DNA of 18,640 nt, from NCBI GenBank assembly GCA_022822245.1, contig JAJECB010000427.1:1-18640 (forward strand), read 5' to 3'. The DNA is from Gammaproteobacteria bacterium (GTDB lineage: Bacteria; Pseudomonadota; Gammaproteobacteria; HK1). Each line of letters begins with the position of its first letter. The first letter of the stretch is position 1. The notes below the pieces were generated by a model. That model was not told where the DNA came from. It saw only the letters and a list, made by a program, of their open reading frames with translations, and made no database searches. A program made the position numbers and the translations under genes. Positions 12,967 to 18,640 of the stretch are shown piece by piece.

Positions 12967-14121
12967 ATGACGCCGTTAACGCTTGGTATCGAGGAAGAGC
13001 TGATGATCGTCGACCCCGCGTCGGGGGAGGTCATCGCCGATCCCCACCCCGCGATCTTCGAGGAGGCCCAACAAGCGGCCGGCGAGCATCGGGTGGTGTA
13101 CGAGCTCCTCCGGTCCCAGATGGAGACGAACTCCCGGATCTGCGCGTCCGTCGCGGATCTCCGCACGAGCCTCGAGGAGACTCGCGGCATCGTCATCGAC
13201 GCGGCGCGGCGCCACGGGGCGGCGGTCATCGCCTCGTCCCTTCACCCCTGGGCCCGGTGGCAGTCCCAGCAGGTGACCCCGAGGCGCCGTTACCAGGAGG
13301 CCGAGATCACGTTCCAGCAGAGCGTCCGGCAGTTCTTCGTCGGAGGCATGCACATTCACGCCGGGTTCGGCGATCCCGAGCTCCGGATCCGGGTGATGAC
13401 CGCCCTGCGGCAGCACCTCCCGATCTTGCTTGCCGTTTCGACCTCGTCGCCGTTCCAGGGCGGGCAGTTGACGGGCCTCAAGTCGTATCGCCAGGTCGTG
13501 ATCGGGGCCCTGCCCCGCACCGGGATGCCGCGCGAGCTCCGCTCCCGGGCGGAGTTCGACGACATCGTGGAGCGGTATCGGACCATCGGGGCCATCCAGG
13601 ACGCGAGCGAGATCCGGTGGGACATCCGGCCCTCGGAGCACTATCCGACCATCGAGCTTCGGATCTGCGACATCTGCCCGCGCATCGAGGACGCGGTGGC
13701 CATCGCCGCGCTCTACGCCTGCCTCATCCGCTTTCTCGCGCGAAAGCTCACGGCCGGGGAGAAGCTGCCGGAACTCTCGCACGAGCTCATCGAGGAGGGG
13801 AGGTGGCTCGCGCAGCGCTACGGGACCCTCGCATTCCTGCCGCGCGGCGATTCCCCCACCCTGGTCGACGTCGATGACTGCGTGACGGAACTCGTCGAGG
13901 AGCTCGGGGAAGACGCCCGGGCCCTCGAATGCGAGAGCGAAATCGCCCACATCGCCCGAATCGTCCGGGAGGGGAGCAGCGCGGACCGGCAGGAGGACGT
14001 CTACCGGCAGGCGATGCTCGACGGGGCGAGCGAGGACGAGGCCCTTCGCCGCGTGGTGGATTCGGTCATTGCGGAGACGGAGAGCGGGACCGCGGCGGGG
14101 AGGAAAGCCGGTGACGGCTGA
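12967..14121 (+). CDS. ybdK: YbdK-family carboxylate-amine ligase (glutamate-cysteine ligase-like)
   Basis: The 384-residue protein matches the GCS2/YbdK family: LTLGIEEELMIVDPASGEVI at the start, ELLRSQMETNSRIC, the RRYQEAEITFQQSVRQFFVG stretch, GMHIHAGFGD and ELRICDICPR. GIEEE and METN supply metal and ATP-binding acidic residues, and HIH lies in the active cleft. E. coli YbdK has weak glutamate-cysteine ligase activity, and the true substrates of most members are unknown. ATG 12967 was chosen because the family starts MTPLTLGIEEE; AAGGA lies about five bases upstream. A likely terminator follows at 14151-14171. Confidence 0.92.
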   Translation: MTPLTLGIEEELMIVDPASGEVIADPHPAIFEEAQQAAGEHRVVYELLRSQMETNSRICASVADLRTSLEETRGIVIDAARRHGAAVIASSLHPWARWQSQQVTPRRRYQEAEITFQQSVRQFFVGGMHIHAGFGDPELRIRVMTALRQHLPILLAVSTSSPFQGGQLTGLKSYRQVVIGALPRTGMPRELRSRAEFDDIVERYRTIGAIQDASEIRWDIRPSEHYPTIELRICDICPRIEDAVAIAALYACLIRFLARKLTAGEKLPELSHELIEEGRWLAQRYGTLAFLPRGDSPTLVDVDDCVTELVEELGEDARALECESEIAHIARIVREGSSADRQEDVYRQAMLDGASEDEALRRVVDSVIAETESGTAAGRKAGDG

Positions 14122-14150
14122 GGAGAGACCCTCCGGAGCCGTCTCGAATG

Positions 14151-14171
14151 GAGACTCCGGGGCGGAGTTTT
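14151..14171 (+). terminator. Rho-independent terminator after ybdK
   Basis: ACTCCG-GGG-CGGAGT forms a perfect 6-bp GC-rich stem followed directly by three more T bases, 30 bases past the ybdK stop. A larger dyad, GACGGCT (14113-14119) with AGCCGTC (14137-14143), overlaps the stop codon and may add a second hairpin. Confidence 0.55.
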
Positions 14172-14371
14172 CTCATCGCCCGGGCTCGCAGGGAACTTCA
14201 AGGCTATCGGCCTTCCCGATACCAATGCGAGTCAAGCTGATGGGCGGTCCGCCGCAGGTCTGCATTCGTGGTCGAAACGGGTCGGACCGTGCCGGGCGCG
14301 CTCCATCGCCATGCTTGCATCGCCCGGCCGGGAAGCGGAGGGCAAGAGCACAATGGGGCGTTGAGGTCACT

Positions 14372-15376
14372 TCAGATCGGTCGGTCGTTCAAATGACAGG
14401 CGGAGACGCGACCGGGAGCAACCTTCGCGAGGACGGGTACCTCGACGCGGCAGCGTTCGGTCGCGAACGGACAGCGCGGGTGGAAGTGGCATCCGCTCGG
14501 CGGGTCGAGCGGCGACGGGATCTCGCCCTTGATCGGCTCGAAATCGGAGTGCCGGAGGTCGAGGCGAGGAACCTCCCGGAGCAATGCCTGGGTGTACGGG
14601 TGGTTCGGCGAGGCGAACAGTTCCTCGGTCGGCGCCGACTCCACCACGCGGCCCAGATACATGATGTAGATACGATCCGAGATGTGCTCGACCACGCCCA
14701 GATCGTGGCTGATGAAAAGGTAGGTGAGCCCCAGTTCTTCGCGAAGCTTCAGGAAGAGATTGAGGATTTGCGCCTGGATGGAAACGTCGAGCGCCGCCAC
14801 CGCCTCGTCGCAGACGATGAATTCGGGCTGAACCGCGAGTGCCCGCGCGATGCCGATACGCTGGCGCTGACCTCCCGAGAACTGGTGCGGGTAGCGGCGC
14901 TTGAACGACGGATCCAGGCCGCAACGCAGTAGCGTCTCGTCGATGTAGTCGTCGGCGTCGGCCGCACCGACGATGCCATGCACCTCCGGCGCCTCGCCGA
15001 CGATGTCCTTGACCCGCATCCGAGGGTTGAGCGAGGCAAATGGATCCTGAAAGATCATCTGGATCTTGAGCGACACGAGCTTGGCCTCGTCCGACGGCAG
15101 CGCCTGCACGTCACGTCCGCGGTACGAGACGGTACCGGCGGTCGGCTCGAGAATTCCGGCGACCATGCGCCCAAGTGTCGACTTGCCGCAGCCCGATTCG
15201 CCCACCAAGCCGACCACCTCGCCCTCGCCGACGGTCATGTCCACCGCATCCACCGCCTGGACCACCTCCTCTCGAACGTTCGCTCCGAGCTTGCGCGCGA
15301 TTTTCGCCGCCAGGTCGAGGGGCCTCACAAAACGCTTCGAAAGTCGATGGACCGCGACAAGGTCCGGGACGCTCAC
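14372..15376 (-). CDS. Oligopeptide/dipeptide ABC transporter ATPase, OppF/DppF type
   Basis: The 334-residue protein has Walker A (GESGCGKST), the Q-loop (FQDPFASLNPRM), the signature FSGGQRQRIGIARAL, Walker B (FIVCDEAVAALD), the H-loop SHDL, and the OppF-type C-terminal extension NHPYTQALL...GCHFHPRCPFA. These subunits power peptide or nickel import with an OppD partner. The Walker B has DEAVAALD where DEPVSALD is usual, leaving the catalytic Glu in place. GTG 15376 was chosen because it overlaps the OppD stop as GTGA, AAAGGA lies just upstream, and the family N-terminus (LVAVHRLSKRF) follows. No permease or binding protein is in the window, so the partners lie elsewhere or have been lost. 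Confidence 0.92.
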   Translation of the reverse strand: MSVPDLVAVHRLSKRFVRPLDLAAKIARKLGANVREEVVQAVDAVDMTVGEGEVVGLVGESGCGKSTLGRMVAGILEPTAGTVSYRGRDVQALPSDEAKLVSLKIQMIFQDPFASLNPRMRVKDIVGEAPEVHGIVGAADADDYIDETLLRCGLDPSFKRRYPHQFSGGQRQRIGIARALAVQPEFIVCDEAVAALDVSIQAQILNLFLKLREELGLTYLFISHDLGVVEHISDRIYIMYLGRVVESAPTEELFASPNHPYTQALLREVPRLDLRHSDFEPIKGEIPSPLDPPSGCHFHPRCPFATERCRVEVPVLAKVAPGRVSACHLNDRPI

Positions 15377-16353
15377 GGTCCTTTCCCGAGATGTGGTCGG
15401 AAGCAACGGATCCGCCGACCCGGGACGGGTTGGCTGACATCGGGCTCTTCGCCGCAGATCCCGGCAGCGCGCGGACAACGCTCGCGAAACGCGCAACCCG
15501 GTGCGAGATGCAGCAGCGAAGGCGTCATTCCCGGAATTTGATTGAGGGTGGCGCCGCGCCGATTTCTGCTCGGCACCGATTCGATCAGACCCTTGGTGTA
15601 GGGATGAAGCGGATCGTCGAGGACCTCGTCGAGGCCGCCCTCTTCAACGATCCTGCCGGCGTACATGACGCAGATCCGATCCGCCAGCCCGGCCACCACC
15701 GTCAAATCGTGGGTGATCCAGATAAGCGCGGTGCCGATCTCGCGGCAGAGCTTCTGGGCCTCGTGGAGAATCTGCGCCTGGATGGTGACGTCCAGCGCCG
15801 TGGTCGGCTCGTCGGCGATGATCAGATCCGGCTTATTCAGAAGCGCGATGCCGATGGCCACGCGCTGACGCATACCGCCCGAGAACTGGTGCGGATAGGC
15901 CTTGAGCCGCTGGTCCACCGAAGATATGCCCACCTTTCCCAGCGCATCGCGGGCGCGCTGGCGGGCAGTCGCGGGGTGAACCGGATCGTGGGCCTGAATT
16001 GCTTCGATCATCTTGGTGTCGATTCTGAGCACCGGATTGAGCGTCATCATCGGGTCCTGGAAGATCATGGCGATCTTCGAGCCCCTGAGCTGGCGCCGTT
16101 TCTCGTCGGAGAGGGCGACCACGTCGTTCCCCTGGAAGAGGATTTTTCCGCCGACGATCCGCCCCGGCGGCTCAACGAGGCCGAGCACCGAGAATCCGGT
16201 GACAGTCTTGCCCGAGCCCGACTCGCCGACGAGCCCCAGAACTTCTCCCTGGTTGACTGCGAAGCTCACCCCATCGACCGCCTTGACCACGCCGTCTTTC
16301 GTGAAGAAGTGGGTCCTGAGGTCCTGGACTTCGAGGGTCGCCGACGCGGACAT
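15373..16353 (-). CDS. Oligopeptide/dipeptide ABC transporter ATPase, OppD/DppD type
   Basis: The 326-residue protein begins MSASATLEVQDLRTHFFTKD and carries Walker A (GESGSGKT), FQDPMMTLNPVLR, the signature FSGGMRQRVAIGIAL, Walker B (LIIADEPTTALD), THDL and the C-terminal HPYTKGLI...GCAFRERCPRA with its cluster of cysteines. The GC.F..RCP motif is typical of OppD/F-type subunits. ATG 16353 has AGGAG five bases upstream. ATG 16356 and GTG 16359 are alternatives. Its stop overlaps the OppF-type gene by four bases, a coupled pair. The upstream 365 bases are noncoding and repeat-rich, so this pair may have its own promoter there, separated from the usual permease genes. Confidence 0.92.
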   Translation of the reverse strand: MSASATLEVQDLRTHFFTKDGVVKAVDGVSFAVNQGEVLGLVGESGSGKTVTGFSVLGLVEPPGRIVGGKILFQGNDVVALSDEKRRQLRGSKIAMIFQDPMMTLNPVLRIDTKMIEAIQAHDPVHPATARQRARDALGKVGISSVDQRLKAYPHQFSGGMRQRVAIGIALLNKPDLIIADEPTTALDVTIQAQILHEAQKLCREIGTALIWITHDLTVVAGLADRICVMYAGRIVEEGGLDEVLDDPLHPYTKGLIESVPSRNRRGATLNQIPGMTPSLLHLAPGCAFRERCPRAAGICGEEPDVSQPVPGRRIRCFRPHLGKGP

Positions 16354-16359
16354 CATCAC

Positions 16360-16724
16360 TCCTGATTACGTACAAAGCTCATCCCGGTCCGGCGGGCTTT
16401 CCAGGGTCGCCGTCTTCCTGGGATCGCGGGCATCCTTGCCCGCGCACGGTGCTCGTAGCGCCGCTCCTTCGAGCTTGCCGCGGACTGGAAGCCCGCGCTC
16501 CCAGGAGGGAAGTCCGAGACCCCGGGCAAGCGTGGGACCAGGATGAGGTTCGTGCGGAATCAGGTCATCACTTGGCCCCTGCGTTGCGAACGCCGAGCAT
16601 CGGCTTTGGTCCTCCTCGACGCCTATGCTCCAATGCATTTGACTACATTAGCTCAAAATCGACAGGGGGGTCTGAATCGGTCGTACCGCGCAATCCGCCG
16701 TCTCCAATCATGGGGAGAATTGAG
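16360..16724. other. Noncoding spacer between the OppD-type gene and the secreted-protein remnant
   Basis: No supported gene lies here; the open frames lack family features and ribosome sites. The centre (16416-16506) holds nested hairpins. The right third (about 16630-16720) is AT-richer and contains TTGACT near 16639, which might belong to a plus-strand promoter for the short gene at 16725. The minus-strand OppD promoter should also lie here, but I see no convincing -35/-10 pair. Confidence 0.5.
16416..16506. repeat. REP-like nested inverted repeat
   Basis: TCCTGGGA (16416-16423) and TCCCAGGA (16499-16506) are a perfect outer dyad. Just inside the left arm, CGCGGGCA-TCCT-TGCCCGCG (16425-16444) is a perfect 8-bp hairpin. 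The right arm has the matching GCGGACTGGAAGCCCGC hairpin. The two arms are imperfect reverse copies of each other over ~25 bases. Such GCGGGC(A/T)TC..GCCCGC units recur as intergenic repeats in many uncultured bacterial genomes. A mobile or RNA-structural role is inferred. Confidence 0.65.
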
Positions 16725-16839
16725 ATGAAGCACCCGACAGGAAAACTGTCAGTCGGTGCCGGCATTCTCGTTTTCGCCAGCTTCCTGGGGGTCGGCGCCG
16801 GCGGACGCAGCAGGCGTCAGCTCAAAGAAATTCCCGTAG
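16725..16839 (+). pseudogene. Signal-peptide-bearing start of a truncated secreted-protein gene
   Basis: ATG 16725 has GGGGAG eight bases upstream and opens with a credible Sec signal peptide: MKHPTGKLSV, then GAGILVFASFLGVGA. After that the frame turns Arg-rich and runs antisense into the amidase gene to a stop at 16925. A neighbouring frame reads APADAAGVSSKKFP and stops at 16837-16839, which would be a natural signal-peptidase region, so a frameshift near 16800 is possible. Either way no mature protein follows. It resembles the first codons of a transporter binding protein or other exported protein whose remainder was lost at the amidase junction. Confidence 0.4.
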
Positions 16840-18207
16840 GTCGGGCTGGGGCGGCAATCCGAAGAGCTCTTCGAACAACAGCGCGATCGAAAGCGCCCGC
16901 GATTCCTCGTCACCCCGGCACATGACCTGCAGACCCACCGGCAGGGCGGATCCAAGCTGCTGGATGGGGGTGGACGTCGCGCAAAGGCCCATGAAGTTGG
17001 CGGGGTTCGTGTTGCGCCCCATGCGGTCCCAATATCTCCCGCTGCCCGCGGGCTCCTCCAGGTCCGCGACCGGCATGGGCACCGTGGGATTGGTGGGTGT
17101 CACCCAGCCGTCCAGGCCCTCCATCCATTGCAGGGCGTTCCGACAGTGCTCCCGGTGCCGCCACACCAACCGAATGTAGTCATCGGCCGTCAGATTGAGT
17201 CCCGGCTGCAGCCGATCCCAGACGTCGGGGTCCATGTCATTGCGTGACGCCTCGAACCGTTCGCGGCCGAAGGTGGTGATGAATTCGGCCGCGATCAGGT
17301 GCTGGACCGATTCCATGTGCTCTGCTGACTCGGAGAGCTCGCAGTCGACGGTCTCCACGCCCGCCGCGGCCAGAGCGGTGAGCGCGGCGCCGACGCACCG
17401 TTTCACGTCCTGATCGAGGTCGTCGAAAAAGAGCGTGGTCGGCCTGCCGAGTCGCAGTCCTCGTGGCTCGGCCGCAACCGGTGTCGGAACCCCGCACAGA
17501 GCGCCGAACACCACCGCCGCATCTGACGCTGACATGGTAATGGGACCGACGGTGTCCAAAGTTCGGGACAGCGACGCCACCCCGTCCGTCGGCCAGCGCC
17601 CCTTGGTGGTCTTGAGAGCGAAGATTCCGCAGAACGCCGGTATCCTGACCGAGCCCCCGGTGTCGGAGCCGATGGCGAAAGCGCAAAGACCCGCCGCGGC
17701 GGCCACCGCCGAGCCGCTGCTGGAACCACCGGGCACGCGGTGGACGCGTGCATCCCATGGGTTCCAAGGGGTCCCCCGGGCAAGGTTGACCCCGGTGCCG
17801 CCCATGGCGAATTCGACGGTCTTCGTCTTGCCGAGAATGACGCAACCAGCCCGCTTCAGCATGCCCACGAACCGACCTTCACGGCCGACCAGCCCGGTCA
17901 CTTCCAGGTTCGAGCCAGCCGTCGTCGGCATACCCTCGACCGCGAACAGGTCCTTGACCGCCACCGGAACTCCCATCAGGGGGCCCAGATCGGTTCCGGC
18001 AGCGAGCAGGCGGTCCAGCGACCTCGCTTGCGCCAGGGCGCTCTCGCGAGCCACGTACTCGTACGCTCCGAGGCAGGGATCCAGGGCTTCGATTCTCTCC
18101 AGATAAGCGCCGGTGACGGCCTCCGAGGCGGTCTGACCGCTGCGAAGACGCCGGGCGAATCCCTGGATGCCGCCAGGTCGCAGTGGATCGGGAGGAAGTT
18201 CCTTCAC
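16822..18207 (-). CDS. Amidase-signature family hydrolase
   Basis: The 461-residue protein has the Ser-cisSer-Lys catalytic set: Lys85 in PVAVKDLF, the Gly/Ser loop PGGSSSGSA at about 159-167, and the nucleophile Ser186 in GSDTGGSVRIPA. The end (PIQQLGSALPVGLQVMCRGD) is also typical. The family hydrolyses amide bonds, including GatA-like, nicotinamidase-like and aryl-acylamidase members. Without gatB/gatC nearby and with a simple amidase tail, a catabolic amidase is more likely than GatA. GTG 18207 was chosen because AAAGGAG lies five bases upstream. The gene begins exactly where the upstream ABC ATPase frame loses similarity, so it may be read from that operon's promoter. The stop is at 16822, overlapping the opposite-strand remnant. 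Confidence 0.9.
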   Translation of the reverse strand: MKELPPDPLRPGGIQGFARRLRSGQTASEAVTGAYLERIEALDPCLGAYEYVARESALAQARSLDRLLAAGTDLGPLMGVPVAVKDLFAVEGMPTTAGSNLEVTGLVGREGRFVGMLKRAGCVILGKTKTVEFAMGGTGVNLARGTPWNPWDARVHRVPGGSSSGSAVAAAAGLCAFAIGSDTGGSVRIPAFCGIFALKTTKGRWPTDGVASLSRTLDTVGPITMSASDAAVVFGALCGVPTPVAAEPRGLRLGRPTTLFFDDLDQDVKRCVGAALTALAAAGVETVDCELSESAEHMESVQHLIAAEFITTFGRERFEASRNDMDPDVWDRLQPGLNLTADDYIRLVWRHREHCRNALQWMEGLDGWVTPTNPTVPMPVADLEEPAGSGRYWDRMGRNTNPANFMGLCATSTPIQQLGSALPVGLQVMCRGDEESRALSIALLFEELFGLPPQPDLREFL

Positions 18208-18215
18208 ATGAGCTC

Positions 18216-18544
18216 CTTTCGACGATCTCTTTTCGCTCGTGCCGGGGAACACCACGGGCCTCGAGGCCGAAACCAATGTTATCGGCCACCCGCCGCCACA
18301 TGAACAGCGTGTCGCGCTGAAACACGACACCCCGGTCCGGCCCCGGTCCACGGACGGGACGGATGTTGATCAGCACCTCTCCCGACGTCGGCTCGATGAA
18401 TCCGGCGATCAGGTTGAGCAGCGTCGACTTTCCCTGACCCGAAGGCCCCACCAGACACAGAAACTCCCCGCGCGGGACCGTGAGCGATACATCCTGGACG
18501 CCCGGTACACGCTCGCCGGACTCCAGGGTGAAGATCTTCGTCAC
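18216..18544 (-). pseudogene. NitT/TauT-type ABC transporter ATPase, 3' truncated at the amidase
   Basis: The frame contains the first ~110 residues of an ABC ATPase: TKIFTLESGERVPGVQDVSL, Walker A (GPSGQGKST), LNLIAGFIEPTSGEVLI, the Q-loop (VVFQRDTLFMWRRVADNIGF) and GLEARGVPRHERKEIVER. Similarity stops at about base 18215. The signature motif, Walker B and H-loop are all missing, and unrelated codons continue antisense-free into the amidase in another frame. The GVVFQ...W.(R/T)V..NI pattern points to the nitrate/sulfonate/taurine class. The start is uncertain: GTG 18544 is the first normal start, but the family likely begins ~10 codons earlier (SIDLRSV), where no ATG or GTG is present. It cannot form a working ATPase. 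Confidence 0.75.
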
Positions 18545-18583
18545 TGAGCGCAGATCGATCGAGGCAGGCGTTTCCCCTTCCGT

Positions 18584-18640
18584 CTACTGCGGAACCGCCG
18601 GCTCCGACTTCGGCCCCACTACTCCTGCCATCGGACCACC
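18584..18640 (-). CDS. C-terminal 18 codons of an upstream gene (cut by window edge)
   Basis: A minus-strand frame enters from the window edge, reads GGPMAGVVGPKSEPAVPQ and stops at TAG 18584-18586, about 40 bases before the ABC ATPase GTG. In NitT/TauT operons the gene before the ATPase is usually the permease or the binding protein, and a Pro/Gly-rich tail is acceptable for a permease. The piece is too short to identify. Confidence 0.35.
   Translation of the reverse strand, partial: GGPMAGVVGPKSEPAVPQ

Noticed and set aside
11585..12970. A 461-codon plus-strand open frame across the SDR gene and enoyl-CoA hydratase gene
   Set aside because: It is composed of Arg/Pro/Ala runs caused by high GC, covers two recognised genes in wrong frames and resembles no family.
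12976..13950. A 324-codon minus-strand frame opposite ybdK
   Set aside because: The opposite strand encodes a complete YbdK protein, and the antisense product is rich in Asp/Gly/Arg with no motif.
14122..14371. A small RNA or further gene between ybdK and the OppF-type gene
   Set aside because: Beyond the terminator hairpins near 14113-14171 I see no start with a ribosome site, promoter or conserved structure.
15175..16365. A 396-codon plus-strand frame opposite the OppD/OppF-type genes
   Set aside because: It mirrors conserved ABC ATPase genes and shows no recognisable domain.
1..18640. tRNA or rRNA genes
   Set aside because: No tRNA T-loop GTTCRANNC with matching cloverleaf and no rRNA signature stretches were seen on either strand by eye.

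Overview
The window is GC-rich chromosomal DNA with mixed ATG, GTG and TTG starts and frequent GGAGG-type ribosome binding sites. Its metabolic gene set fits a heterotrophic Pseudomonadota-like bacterium, probably uncultivated. The sequence alone does not fix the lineage. The first ~420 bases and ~6380-6440 are clearly more AT-rich than the rest, and both flank rearranged DNA.

Bases 1-6330 form a decayed defence and toxin-antitoxin island. It opens with the right end of an IS4-type insertion sequence that interrupts a small minus-strand gene. Next come a type I restriction HsdR gene cut off after its first helicase half, a small unknown ORF, a DUF4926/DUF6883 gene pair, and a DUF1524 HNH nuclease (GmrSD-like) that has lost its DUF262 half. 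An intact hicAB module follows, then a FucU/RbsD-like sugar mutarotase, a second hicAB pair on the minus strand whose toxin gene is frameshifted, and the remnant of a DUF4143-type AAA ATPase with an in-frame stop. Two inverted repeats next to the hicA starts look like autoregulatory operators.

Bases 6330-6700 carry an AT-rich inverted repeat and a 33-bp tandem repeat. Then follows an intact metabolic stretch: an M24-fold protein strongly resembling the DMSP lyase DddP, with all six metal ligands but Val at the presumed catalytic Asp; a single-chain iron-sulfur L-serine dehydratase ending in the ligand cysteine; a Phd/VapC-type toxin-antitoxin pair with a palindromic operator region; a Tat-exported intradiol dioxygenase-like protein; an SDR oxidoreductase; an enoyl-CoA hydratase/isomerase; and a YbdK-type carboxylate-amine ligase with a terminator after it.

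Bases 14372-18640 lie on the minus strand. They hold two overlapping OppD/OppF-type ABC ATPase genes with no permease beside them, a hairpin-rich noncoding spacer, a short secreted-protein remnant, an amidase-signature hydrolase, and a NitT/TauT-type ABC ATPase cut off exactly where the amidase begins. At the edge is the last 18 codons of another gene. The ABC genes suggest peptide and small-organic-compound uptake, with the amidase possibly acting on imported amides, but the truncation implies that the upstream transporter no longer works as encoded here.

I did not find an obviously new multi-gene system. The best leads are the DddP-like enzyme with an altered active site, the 33-bp repeat, the DUF6883/DUF4926 pair, and the many precise gene truncations.
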